From: an uncultured Aquimarina sp.
GTDB taxonomy: Bacteria > Bacteroidota > Bacteroidia > Flavobacteriales > Flavobacteriaceae
DNA: 64,000 bases
Assembly: GCA_947498595.1 (NCBI GenBank)
Contig: CANMKX010000012.1
Coordinates: 1-64,000, forward strand
Reading direction: 5' to 3'
The notes beneath the pieces were generated by a model. It had not been told where the DNA came from. It saw nothing but the letters and a program-made list of their open reading frames with translations, and searched no databases. Numbering within the stretch: the stretch's first letter is position 1; every line of letters begins with the position of its first letter. The position numbers and the translations under genes were made by a program. Of this stretch, positions 8,406 through 16,536 are shown in pieces.

Positions 8406-9452
8406 ATGACAATAGCAGAACTTAAATCATCTGGATATATCATATTTGAAGCCATTAGTGGAAGTAGAGCCTATGGTTTAGCTACTGCTGCTTCGGATAC
8501 TGATATACGTGGAGTATTTATATTACCAAAAGAACATTTTTATGGACTTAATTATCTAGGTCAAATAAATAATGAGACCAACGATATTGTTTATTATGAA
8601 CTTCGAAAATTTATGGAGTTACTTCATAAAAACAATCCAAACATTATCGAGTTACTGCACATGCCAGAAGATTGTATTTTGTACAAACATCCACTTTTTG
8701 ATCGCATTAAAATAAGTGATATACTTTCTAAATTATGTAAAAATTCGTTTGCAAATTATGCTTATGCACAAATTAAAAAAGCACGTGGATTGAACAAAAA
8801 AATAGTTAATCCGATGGCTAAAAAACGAAAAACTGTACTTGATTTTTGTATGGTACATTTAGACAAAGAGGTTATTCCTTTTAGTGTTCTTTTAATAAAA
8901 AAAGGGAAACAAGAGGCTTTTGCTATTGCAAAAATAGCACATATGAAAGATTGTTACAACCTGTTTTACAACCCCTTAAATCACGGAGGCATTATAAAAG
9001 AAGGTGCTAACGAACTTCATGTAAGTTCTATCCCTAAAGGAGAAAAACCTATTGGAATTCTCTATTTTAATAAAGATAAATATTCTAATTATTGCAAGCA
9101 ATATAAGGAGTATTGGTCTTGGGTAAAAAACAGAAATGAAGCACGTTATGAAAACAATATTGCACATGGTAAAAATTATGACACCAAAAATATGATGCAT
9201 ACATTTCGATTATTACATATGGCTACAGAAATCGCTAAAGGAGAACTTATTGTAAGACGTCCAAACCGTGATTACTTATTAGCTATTAAACATGGGGAAT
9301 TCGAATATGAAGATCTCCTTCATCAAGCAGATGCCCTAAAAAAAAATCTAGATTCTCTTTTTGAAAAAACATCTTTGCAAGAAACTCCTGATAGTAAAGT
9401 AATCAATCACTTACTTTTTTCTATTAGAAATAATTACTATAATGTATCATGA
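8406..9452 (+). CDS. RlaP-type nucleotidyltransferase (PF10127 family), copy 2
   Basis: A second, clearly divergent member of the same superfamily: G19-S20 in ISGSRAYGL and D31/D33 in SDTDIRGVF, followed by YYELRKFMELL and NPNIIELLHMP, which are typical of the family. It is about 100 residues longer than its neighbour, so the two are not a recent tandem duplication. The stop overlaps the next start (ATGA), indicating coupling. Two non-identical nucleotidyltransferases side by side suggest sequential or substrate-specific steps on RNA ends. That role is inference. Confidence 0.85.
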   Translation: MTIAELKSSGYIIFEAISGSRAYGLATAASDTDIRGVFILPKEHFYGLNYLGQINNETNDIVYYELRKFMELLHKNNPNIIELLHMPEDCILYKHPLFDRIKISDILSKLCKNSFANYAYAQIKKARGLNKKIVNPMAKKRKTVLDFCMVHLDKEVIPFSVLLIKKGKQEAFAIAKIAHMKDCYNLFYNPLNHGGIIKEGANELHVSSIPKGEKPIGILYFNKDKYSNYCKQYKEYWSWVKNRNEARYENNIAHGKNYDTKNMMHTFRLLHMATEIAKGELIVRRPNRDYLLAIKHGEFEYEDLLHQADALKKNLDSLFEKTSLQETPDSKVINHLLFSIRNNYYNVS

Positions 9453-10123
9453 ATTCTTCCTTAATTTTCTCACAATTAACTCAACTTAAAACTTATTTAT
9501 CCAAGGAGTGGTTATTAAAATATCACAACATATTACATGAGGAGCACTTAAATAAATTAGCCATTCAGTTATCTCATTTCAAAATAGAAGGAGCTAAAAA
9601 ATTATTACCTCCACCTAAATTTGATGAAGAAATCACTCCCTCTATCCATGACAGTTTTGTTGTTTTTCAACCTTGGCTAAATGCTATAAATAGCTCAGAA
9701 TCTCTTGATAAATTAGCGTTTTTATTTGAACAAATTCCTTTTTCTAACATTCTTTTAATTTTGGGTCAGCGCTTAACTTCTGCTAGTATTCAAAACGATC
9801 AAGCCATCCCTCCTAGTTATGATATATTATTAAAGAGTTGTATGCAACCATTTAATAATCAAATTAAAGTTGCTACTCGAGCTTGGGAAAAGCATATAGG
9901 TCGTTCAACAGATACTTATTGGGGCAAAATCTATGGAAATTCAAAAGAGAAAGAGAAAATGGTCTTCAATCTTATTACAAAAATGCTTAAAAACTATACT
10001 TGGTGGAATGTCTTTTATCACTATAAACATGAGCTAGTTTTCGAAATTCGAGTAACTAGTGGTCATGGTATTAGGTGGAATCACACTGGCACTATATTTA
10101 TTGGGTTTTTAGAGCCTTTTTAG
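9449..10123 (+). CDS. Uncharacterised protein coupled to the RlaP genes
   Basis: 224 residues, no signal peptide, not recognised. It starts inside the end of the second nucleotidyltransferase gene (ATGA overlap) and ends 21 bases before the likely ATG of the DUF434-type gene, so it belongs to the operon. The C-terminus is distinctive: ELVFEIRVTSGHGIRW followed by GTIFIGFLEPF, a beta-rich run with His and Arg. That pattern could be an active site or an RNA-binding edge, but nothing proves it. It is the best place in this operon to look for a missing repair activity. Confidence 0.75.
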   Translation: MNSSLIFSQLTQLKTYLSKEWLLKYHNILHEEHLNKLAIQLSHFKIEGAKKLLPPPKFDEEITPSIHDSFVVFQPWLNAINSSESLDKLAFLFEQIPFSNILLILGQRLTSASIQNDQAIPPSYDILLKSCMQPFNNQIKVATRAWEKHIGRSTDTYWGKIYGNSKEKEKMVFNLITKMLKNYTWWNVFYHYKHELVFEIRVTSGHGIRWNHTGTIFIGFLEPF

Positions 10124-10144
10124 AATCAATTGAAAAATAATTTT

Positions 10145-10864
10145 ATGTCGTATACAAAACGTAATCGTGGAAAAGAAGCTAGTGATGATCGCTTATTTGG
10201 TACTACTATTATGCATAATAAATTAAAAGAAGCTGCAACAGACATGTGTTACTTACTCACCAAAGGGTATGCTGAAAAATCTGCGGTGCAACTTGTTGGT
10301 CATCGTTATCGATTAAACTCTCGTCAAATAAAAGTTTTACAAGGAATGAGTGCTAGCAAGCAAGCTATCGATATTAGGCAAAAACGTGCTATTTCTCCCA
10401 ACGATTTAAATAATAAAATTGTAATCATAGATGGTTTTAATTTATTAATCATATTAGAAAGTGCATTATCTGGAGCTTATTTATTTAAAGGTTTAGATGG
10501 TTATTATAGAGATATTTCTAGTGTTCATGGTACCTATAAGCGAGTGCAAAAAACAGAAGAAGCTTTAATTTTAATCGGAAAAATCTTGGGTAATTTACAA
10601 ATCAAAAAAGCTCTTTGGTATTTTGATTCGCCTGTTTCTAATAGTGGACGCTTGAAAGCTTTGTTATACGAAATCGCAATTAAATATAATTTTGCTTGGG
10701 ATATCTATTTGGATCATAATCCAGATAAAATTATTGCTACGAGTGAGCATATCGCTATCAGTGCTGATGCTTGGATATTAAATCAAGTAAAACATAATTG
10801 TAACTTAGGTGCATATCTCATTGAAAATTATATAACTGATCCTCTTATTGTATTTTCTTCTTAA
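10145..10864 (+). CDS. DUF434-type protein (COG2454-like) with PIN/NYN-like core
   Basis: About 239 residues from ATG 10145 (a TTG at 10130 is also in frame). The N-terminal helical part (AATDMCYLLTKGYAEKSAVQ and VGHRYRLNSRQIKVLQ) matches DUF434. The C-terminal part (IVIIDGFNLLIILESA, then ALWYFDSPVSNSGRLKA) looks like a nuclease-type Rossmann core of the PIN/NYN kind, with Asp residues in strand-end positions. Proteins of this type occur beside RlaP genes in predicted RNA-repair loci, as I recall from comparative-genomics work. It is the last gene of the operon. Confidence 0.75.
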   Translation: MSYTKRNRGKEASDDRLFGTTIMHNKLKEAATDMCYLLTKGYAEKSAVQLVGHRYRLNSRQIKVLQGMSASKQAIDIRQKRAISPNDLNNKIVIIDGFNLLIILESALSGAYLFKGLDGYYRDISSVHGTYKRVQKTEEALILIGKILGNLQIKKALWYFDSPVSNSGRLKALLYEIAIKYNFAWDIYLDHNPDKIIATSEHIAISADAWILNQVKHNCNLGAYLIENYITDPLIVFSS

Positions 10865-11133
10865 TTTAATCATACAATAGGTCATTTCGCTCATCAACAT
10901 GACCTGTTCCCTCATTTATACTTTCAATACAAGTACTTTCGATATATATTTGAATCAAATCAAAAAACGAGGTTTCTATCTCGGCTGCGTCGAAGCAGCA
11001 ATTACATTTAATTTGTTGGTTATGTTCGAAGAACGGATACGATTTGGGGTAATCGTATCCGATTTTTTTATAATATCCAATGATTCTTTTTCAGTTTTAA
11101 CCCTATATTAGCAGTATTCTTAAATCATTAAAA
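10865..11133. other. Hairpin-rich intergenic region after the RNA-repair-like operon
   Basis: No convincing gene. It holds a 7-bp stem (AGGTCAT 10879-10885 with ATGACCT 10899-10905), a small GCTGC/GCAGC stem (10984-10999) and the strong hairpin at 11034-11061. The short open frame at 10899-11111 runs through these hairpins and is not supported as coding. Confidence 0.5.
11034..11068 (+). terminator. Rho-independent terminator-like hairpin with TGGGGT loop (copy 1)
   Basis: Perfect 11-bp stem CGGATACGATT / AATCGTATCCG (11034-11044 and 11051-11061), loop TGGGGT, then a T run. It follows the DUF434-type gene by about 170 bases. It is related to the hairpin at 12016. Confidence 0.8.
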
Positions 11134-11814
11134 ATGAAAAAAATTTTGATTCCTTTTCTAGCATTAACAATATGTTTTGCTTGTAAAGACGATACTAAAA
11201 AAACAGTTCCTGAGGTTTCTCCAATGGTAAAAAAAAGTAGAGAGCGTACACGTACATCCGATAAAACTCCAACTTCTATTAAAACTGATTCTCCTGAAAT
11301 CAAAAATTCCATTTCAAATACGAACGAGTCTGAATCTTCTTCTCCTTCTTTCAATTTGTCTGCAGCTGTTACAGATTTTATTTCTTGTAAATCAAATGCT
11401 ACCGAACGAACACAATGTAGAAACCAAATAACAAAAGTCATTAGTGAAACATATCATATTTCAGACTTTGAAGATTCAAAATTAGGATATGTACTTTACG
11501 ATAGTATTCGTCCTATAATTGAGCGCTCTAATAAATGGAGAAGATTAGGTAGTGCTTTACAACAAAATAATATCGATAAAGCAATGGATAATACTAATAA
11601 TGGGGGGCTATCTCTTATTATTGATACTTCGCAAGTTTATGGGCATGTTGTAATGGTTGTTCCTGGTAAGGCTACTAAATCATCTTCTTGGAATTTACAA
11701 TTACCAACAGTTTTATCTTTATTAAATTATAAGCCTGAAAAGTCTTTTAATGATAAATCTTTATCTTATGCTTTAAAGAAAAGTAATGATCTACAAGTTT
11801 ATATTAGAAAATAA
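11134..11814 (+). CDS. Putative lipoprotein of unknown function
   Basis: The N-terminus is a lipoprotein signal: basic MKK, hydrophobic stretch and lipobox LTICFAC with Cys at about residue 17. A Ser/Thr-rich, low-complexity linker follows (about residues 20-75), then a folded-looking domain with SCKSNATERTQC (two Cys that could form a disulfide) and ISETYHISDFE. No family recognised. It is probably anchored in the periplasm or on the outer membrane. It stands alone, flanked by the two TGGGGT-loop hairpins, and has its own terminator. Confidence 0.75.
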   Translation: MKKILIPFLALTICFACKDDTKKTVPEVSPMVKKSRERTRTSDKTPTSIKTDSPEIKNSISNTNESESSSPSFNLSAAVTDFISCKSNATERTQCRNQITKVISETYHISDFEDSKLGYVLYDSIRPIIERSNKWRRLGSALQQNNIDKAMDNTNNGGLSLIIDTSQVYGHVVMVVPGKATKSSSWNLQLPTVLSLLNYKPEKSFNDKSLSYALKKSNDLQVYIRK

Positions 11815-11832
11815 ATTTATATCCTAATTGAT

Positions 11833-11869
11833 AAAAAACGACTGAAACGTAATATTTCAGTCGTTTTTT
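11833..11869 (+). terminator. Rho-independent terminator after the lipoprotein gene
   Basis: 15-bp stem made of an A run plus CGACTGAAA (11833-11847) and TTTCAGTCG plus a T run (11855-11869), 7-base loop. It lies 18 bases after the stop codon. Confidence 0.85.
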
Positions 11870-12015
11870 TACCATCTATAATCAATTAATTTTCAGCAAT
11901 TTAAAAAATAAATTATTTTTTATTCTTTTTTATGGGTAATAAATCGAGTTAATAGTGAACCTACTAGTGTTCGTCATCATAAAAACAACACAGAGTTTGT
12001 TTATTAGGTTTAAAA

Positions 12016-12049
12016 CGGGTACAACTTGGGGTAGTTGTATCCGTTTTTT
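12016..12049 (+). terminator. Rho-independent terminator-like hairpin with TGGGGT loop (copy 2)
   Basis: Stem CGGGTACAACT / AGTTGTATCCG (12016-12026, 12033-12043; one G-T wobble), loop TGGGGT, T run after. Nothing on the plus strand needs it, because the upstream lipoprotein gene already has a terminator at 11833. It may end a small RNA. Confidence 0.7.
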
Positions 12050-12711
12050 CATTTTATAAAGCGTTTTATAATTGTTCCGTCTTTTGTAAAAGCTTTAAGT
12101 ATATAGTGTCCTTTATTAAAATTTTCAACATTAATGATATCATTTGTTGTTGTTAGTATTAAATTCAATTTCTGATCATACACTTCATATTTTACAATTT
12201 CTTTAATTGACTTTATTGTTATTTGATCATTGCTTGGGTTTGGATAAATAATTAGTTCTTCTATATCTTTTTCTTCAGCTACTTGTTTTTTTACAGGGCA
12301 ATCTCTTTTTTCTATTCCTGTCCATCTTATTACCCATTGTCTATTCTTTGCTGTGGTTGCTCTTAATGGATTTGCAAATGCTAAACTTCCTATAGTAGGT
12401 TCTTCGGTAGAGTGATCCGTCCACCTTAAATATACTCTAAACCCTGTAGGTGTTGGCTTGTAAATTGCTGGTGCTCCTGATAGCCCCCAATGATATCCTA
12501 ATTCCTCTAATGACTCTATTGTTATCAAATAATGAGGTGTTGTTTTAAATTCACAACCAGATGTATCTACATCAACATAAATACCTAATGATGTATAATC
12601 TTGCCAATCATCTGGACTTGTAACTCCTTGTCCTATATATGCTTCTTGTGCTTGTGTTATTATTGTACATAAAATTGATAAAACAACTAGTGTATTTCTA
12701 AATTTTTTCAT
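12049..12711 (-). CDS. Secreted protein with T9SS type A sorting domain
   Basis: A Sec signal peptide (MKKFRNTLVVLSILCTIITQAQ) leads into a ~120-residue domain of unknown function with several Trp (GYHWGLSG, VYLRWTDHS, RQWVIRWTG). The last ~75 residues are the Por/T9SS C-terminal sorting domain: the start motif IIYPNPSNDQITI, then EVYDQKLNLI and a final GHYILKAFTKDGTIIKRFIK. The protein should cross the outer membrane by type IX secretion and be displayed or released. It has no operon partners. Confidence 0.85.
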   Translation of the reverse strand: MKKFRNTLVVLSILCTIITQAQEAYIGQGVTSPDDWQDYTSLGIYVDVDTSGCEFKTTPHYLITIESLEELGYHWGLSGAPAIYKPTPTGFRVYLRWTDHSTEEPTIGSLAFANPLRATTAKNRQWVIRWTGIEKRDCPVKKQVAEEKDIEELIIYPNPSNDQITIKSIKEIVKYEVYDQKLNLILTTTNDIINVENFNKGHYILKAFTKDGTIIKRFIK

Positions 12712-12930
12712 GATGTTTAATTTTAAAATAATTATTGTCTTTTAAGTTTTTTGTGCCTTATCAATTTAGATATTTATAGGTTTTATCTTCTAAGGGAATT
12801 CCATATTCTTTTTAATGTTTAAATATGTTTTATAAAAAATAGCGTATCAATGGGCATATATCTAAAATCAAATACTTTATTGATTTTAAGTATTTTAATA
12901 AACTAATTCATTTATTATTCTAATATAAAA
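12712..12930. other. Intergenic region
   Basis: A promoter-side spacer upstream of the T9SS protein gene. I see no gene or clear structure in it before the lpxH terminator. Confidence 0.5.
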
Positions 12931-12961
12931 AAGCGGAAGGTTTATAATATTCCTTCCGCTT
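12925..12961 (-). terminator. Terminator of the lpxH-like gene
   Basis: Stem AAGCGGAAGG (12931-12940) with CCTTCCGCTT (12952-12961). On the minus strand it is followed by a T run. It begins about 20 bases past the lpxH stop. Confidence 0.8.
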
Positions 12962-12982
12962 TTATGCTATTTAAAGTATGTG

Positions 12983-13747
12983 CTATTTCGACTTTTCAAA
13001 TTCTTTTAGGTGCATTTGCTTTCCATCAAATTCGCCATAGGTATAATACCCGATCCAATCTCCTAAATTAATATATTTTGATTTAGGGTTTAATTGAATT
13101 TCCATAGGTAAATGTCTATGTCCAAATACAAAAAAGTCTCGATGTTTCGTTTCTAATTTACGCTTACAGTATTGTACTAACCATTCATTATCTTCTCCTA
13201 AATAGGTCACATCTTCATCCCCAGAAATCAATTTATTTTTCACTGATAAATATTGAGCCAATCGTACTCCAATATCTGGGTGAAGCCACCTAAAGAACCA
13301 TTTTGAGACTGGATTTGTAAACACTTTCTTCATTCGTTTATATCCTTTATCACCAGGTCCTAATCCATCTCCATGTCCTATAAAAAAATGAGTGTCATTA
13401 AAAGTAAACTCTTGTGTTGTATGATAGACAGGAATATTTAGTTCTTCTTCAAAATATCCATCCATCCATAAATCATGATTTCCTACAAAATAATATACTG
13501 GGATTCCAGAATCTGTAATTTCTGCCAACTTCCCTAATGTTCTAGTAAATCCTTTGGGTACAACTGTTTTATATTCAAACCAAAAATCAAACATGTCTCC
13601 CAAAATAAAAATGGCTGCTGCATCTTTTTTTACAAAATCTAACCATCTTACAAACTTCTGTTCTCTTGGAAAACTTTGTTCTGGAGTTGGTGCTCCTAGA
13701 TGGTTATCACTAGCAAAATAAACTTTTTTTCCTTCAGGTATCTTCAC
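12983..13747 (-). CDS. lpxH: UDP-2,3-diacylglucosamine diphosphatase (LpxH-type)
   Basis: Calcineurin-like metallophosphoesterase that removes UMP from UDP-2,3-diacylglucosamine in lipid A synthesis, acting at the inner face of the cytoplasmic membrane. All metal-binding blocks are visible in order: SDNHLG near residue 13, GDMFDFW near 50, GNHDLWMDG near 90, GHGDGLGPGD near 124 and FGHRHLP near 208. The length (254) fits the Bacteroidota LpxH group. A short gap separates it from queD upstream, so the two are probably cotranscribed. Confidence 0.9.
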   Translation of the reverse strand: MKIPEGKKVYFASDNHLGAPTPEQSFPREQKFVRWLDFVKKDAAAIFILGDMFDFWFEYKTVVPKGFTRTLGKLAEITDSGIPVYYFVGNHDLWMDGYFEEELNIPVYHTTQEFTFNDTHFFIGHGDGLGPGDKGYKRMKKVFTNPVSKWFFRWLHPDIGVRLAQYLSVKNKLISGDEDVTYLGEDNEWLVQYCKRKLETKHRDFFVFGHRHLPMEIQLNPKSKYINLGDWIGYYTYGEFDGKQMHLKEFEKSK

Positions 13748-13791
13748 GTGTTTATTTTTTCTTCTGTCTTTTATGTTTTTAAAAAATCACA

Positions 13792-14244
13792 TTATTCATT
13801 ATCAACAGCATACCATTCTGCACATGATGTTTCTGTTTCTTGTAGTCTTAATGAATGTAATTTTATAGCTTTCGGTAAACGTGCTTTAATTTTTGCAGCA
13901 AAATCGATTACCATTTCTTCGCTTGTTGGTTGATATTCTACCAAAATGACATCATGCCCTCTATCTTTTAACTCTTTGGCTAATTCGACATGAGGTGTAT
14001 TTTTATTAAAAACTGTAGCATGATCAAATACGTCTACAATTTCTTCTTTTACTATTTTCTTTAGATCTCCAAAATCTATAACCATTCCATGTTTTACATG
14101 AGACGTATCAGCTATCGGTGTTCCGATTACGGTTACTCCTAGTTTATAACTATGTCCATGTACATTTTTACATTTACCATCATATCCGTATAATGCATGA
14201 CCTGTTTCAAATGTAAATTGCTTTGTTATTCGTATTTTGCTCAT
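13792..14244 (-). CDS. queD: 6-carboxytetrahydropterin synthase (QueD / PTPS family)
   Basis: Makes 6-carboxy-tetrahydropterin from 7,8-dihydroneopterin triphosphate for queuosine synthesis; cytoplasmic zinc enzyme. Zinc ligands H16 (FETGHAL), H29 and H31 (KNVHGHSY) and the catalytic C25 are present. The C-terminal PTSEEMVIDF and Glu-rich LQETETSCAEW are standard substrate-binding segments. 150 residues is slightly longer than typical QueD. It lies directly upstream of the lpxH-like gene. Confidence 0.9.
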   Translation of the reverse strand: MSKIRITKQFTFETGHALYGYDGKCKNVHGHSYKLGVTVIGTPIADTSHVKHGMVIDFGDLKKIVKEEIVDVFDHATVFNKNTPHVELAKELKDRGHDVILVEYQPTSEEMVIDFAAKIKARLPKAIKLHSLRLQETETSCAEWYAVDNE

Positions 14245-14303
14245 TGGTTCTACTACTACCTATCGTTACATTGTTGTTATTAAGTTGCAAAGTTAAGGAA
14301 TCC

Positions 14304-14402
14304 TTATCTTCCTCTTCTACGGTTTACAAAGTAAACTATTACTAAAACGATTCCTAATATTAAGAATAGTCCATTTCCTCCTATAAAACTTAATATTTCC
14401 AT
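14304..14402 (-). CDS. Tiny single-pass membrane protein (32 residues)
   Basis: A short frame between queD and the enoyl-CoA hydratase gene. It starts MEILSFIGGNGLFL, continues as one hydrophobic helix rich in Ile, Leu and Val, and ends YFVNRRRGR. A glycine-containing start, one membrane segment and a basic tail form a coherent small-membrane-protein pattern rather than random translation. Similar micro-ORFs are, as I recall, widespread in flavobacteria. The start lies a few bases after the stop of the enoyl-CoA hydratase-type gene, in the same orientation. Confidence 0.55.
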   Translation of the reverse strand: MEILSFIGGNGLFLILGIVLVIVYFVNRRRGR

Positions 14403-14409
14403 AATTCTC

Positions 14410-15177
14410 TTATTTTTTAAATTTTTCTAATGCTTTTTTTGTAAAATCTGATAGTATTAAATTTCCAGATATTTTTGCTCTTTCAAATAATAAAGTTCCC
14501 CATGCTTCTGTTCCTTGCCAGGTTATTTTTTTTAATTCTTGTAATGCTTCTGGATTGTAACTTGCCAATTTTTCTGCAAATAATAATACTTCTTTATCTA
14601 ATTCTTTTATGGTTTCAAATACTCTTGCGTAAAGTCCATGTTCTTTTCCCCAATATGCATTTTTCCAACTTGTAGGGTCCCAGGATAGCATTTCAAATGC
14701 TGTCTTTCCTACTTTTCTAGAGATTACTGGTTCTATTACAAAAGGGCCTATTCCTATAGATAACTCGCTTAACTTTACTGATGCTGCTTCTGTAGCCAAA
14801 CTATAATCACAAGCTGCAATTAATCCAACACCTCCCCCTACTGCTTCTCCTTGAATTCTACCTATAATTGGTTTTGAACATTCTCTCATAGCATTAATTA
14901 CTTTAGCAAATCCAGAAAAAAATTCTTTTCCTGCTGCTATTGTTTCTATTTCTGCTAATTCTTCAAATGAAGCTCCTGCACAAAAAGTTTGATTCCCTTC
15001 GGATTTTAAAATTATAACTTGTACATTTTCTTGTTCTGATAACTCTTGAAATACCATTGTTAATCGGTCTAACAACTCTAATGGTAAAGAGTTATTTGCT
15101 GGGTGTCCAAACTCAATTATTGCTATATTATCTTCAATTGTTGTATACAAACTTCCATTTGATCGTGTTGTCCCCAT
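14410..15177 (-). CDS. Enoyl-CoA hydratase/isomerase family protein
   Basis: Crotonase-fold enzyme of acyl-CoA metabolism. The oxyanion-hole blocks are visible: TFCAGASFEEL near residue 65 and RIQGEAVGGGVGLIAACD near 107-124. The usual catalytic Glu/Asp positions are not both obvious (LSELSIGIGPFV region), so the reaction cannot be named: hydratase, isomerase or a PaaG-like role are all possible. 255 residues is a normal length. It follows the MATE pump gene with a short gap and may be cotranscribed with it. Confidence 0.85.
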   Translation of the reverse strand: MGTTRSNGSLYTTIEDNIAIIEFGHPANNSLPLELLDRLTMVFQELSEQENVQVIILKSEGNQTFCAGASFEELAEIETIAAGKEFFSGFAKVINAMRECSKPIIGRIQGEAVGGGVGLIAACDYSLATEAASVKLSELSIGIGPFVIEPVISRKVGKTAFEMLSWDPTSWKNAYWGKEHGLYARVFETIKELDKEVLLFAEKLASYNPEALQELKKITWQGTEAWGTLLFERAKISGNLILSDFTKKALEKFKK

Positions 15178-15198
15178 TATAGCTGATTTTATTCAAAT

Positions 15199-16536
15199 TT
15201 ACTGTTTTTGAATAAGGGGGAGAAATGTCTTTCTAAATTTTAATACTAATAATATTCCTCTAAGGAAAATCCATACAACCAAGGCTATCCAAATCCCTAA
15301 CAACTTAAGGTCATAGTATTTAGATATATATATTATAGGTAAAAAACCTGCAAATGTTGAAACCAATAAAACATTTCGCAATTCTTTCATTTTCCCTAAT
15401 CCTTTAAATAACGCATCAAAACTAAAGGCAATAGCATTTAGAGGTTGACATATTAATACCATATAAAATACGGTATAAAATATCGCTAATACTTTAACGT
15501 CTTTATTAAATAACAATCCTATTTGTTTATATAATAAAGCTCCTACAATTATCAATATTAGACTAACTATTAAGTTATATAAGCTTATTTTTTTAGACAG
15601 TTTCCATAGTCCTTTATAATCTTTAATTCCTAATAATTTACCTCCTAACGCATTTCCTGCTGCTCCGTATCCATCTAAGAAAAAGGCAGTAAAAAACCAT
15701 ATATTAATAGCTATAGCATGCGCCGCTATATATTCTTTACCTATTTCTGTTGCTTCTCTTACTGCTATGATTAAGGCAATGTTTAAAGCTAATGTTCTAA
15801 TAAATAGGTTTAGACTCATCATTAGTAATCGATTGATTTCTGGATGAATTTTTCTTTTAAGTTTTAAAGTAATATTTGTTTTCTTTAGTAAAAATAGCAC
15901 TGCTAATAATGCCATTACAATTTGCGAAATCAAACTTGCCCATGCTGCTCCTCGTATATGCATAGGTTCTATTAATCCTTCAATTCCGTATACCAATATA
16001 AAATCTAATCCAATATTTAACATTGCTCCAATTACTGCAACTATCATTGGCCAAAAGGTATTTTGCAATCCTCTAAAGATTCCAAAAATTGCAAATGTGA
16101 ATAACGAAAAAGGAAAACCCCATACTCGTATATTATAATATGTAATACTATATTCTAGAACTTCTCCTGATGCATTAAAAAATTTAAAAATTGCCGATGT
16201 AAAAAAATAGGTTGAAAATAATACAACAAGACTAAAGGCTATATTTAATACTATTGCCTGAGCTGGTAAATCTTTAATTTCTTCTATTTTTCCTGCTCCT
16301 AAATATTGTGCTATTATTGAAGATATTGCACTCCTTGTTTGTCCTAATACCCATATCAACATCGATAAAAACGATCCTACCACTCCCACTGCAGCCAATG
16401 ATGCTGTTCCTTCTCCTGTTATATTACCTACTACTGCCGCATCTGTTGATGATAGAACTGGCTCTGCTATTCCTGCTATTATTGCTGGAATAGCTAGTTT
16501 ATTAATATTCTTAAATGATATAATTGATGTATTCAC
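15199..16536 (-). CDS. MATE family efflux transporter
   Basis: A twelve-helix multidrug and toxin extrusion pump that exports cationic compounds using a Na+ or H+ gradient. Two homologous six-helix halves are visible, beginning with NINKLAIPAIIAGIAEPVLS and, in the second half, LALNIALIIAVREATEIG. About 445 residues. GTG 16536 is chosen as start because it overlaps the stop of the upstream acetyltransferase gene as GTGA; the longer frame would start at a TTG (16554). The GTGA overlap indicates coupled translation with the acetyltransferase. Confidence 0.88.
   Translation of the reverse strand: MNTSIISFKNINKLAIPAIIAGIAEPVLSSTDAAVVGNITGEGTASLAAVGVVGSFLSMLIWVLGQTRSAISSIIAQYLGAGKIEEIKDLPAQAIVLNIAFSLVVLFSTYFFTSAIFKFFNASGEVLEYSITYYNIRVWGFPFSLFTFAIFGIFRGLQNTFWPMIVAVIGAMLNIGLDFILVYGIEGLIEPMHIRGAAWASLISQIVMALLAVLFLLKKTNITLKLKRKIHPEINRLLMMSLNLFIRTLALNIALIIAVREATEIGKEYIAAHAIAINIWFFTAFFLDGYGAAGNALGGKLLGIKDYKGLWKLSKKISLYNLIVSLILIIVGALLYKQIGLLFNKDVKVLAIFYTVFYMVLICQPLNAIAFSFDALFKGLGKMKELRNVLLVSTFAGFLPIIYISKYYDLKLLGIWIALVVWIFLRGILLVLKFRKTFLPLIQKQ

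Noticed and set aside
10899..11111. 70-residue open frame
   Set aside because: It runs through several hairpins including the terminator-like one, starts in no operon context and has no recognisable motif.
11134..12049. The two TGGGGT-loop hairpins as ends of an insertion sequence around the lipoprotein gene
   Set aside because: Both hairpins have the same orientation rather than inverted, no transposase is enclosed and no target duplication is visible.
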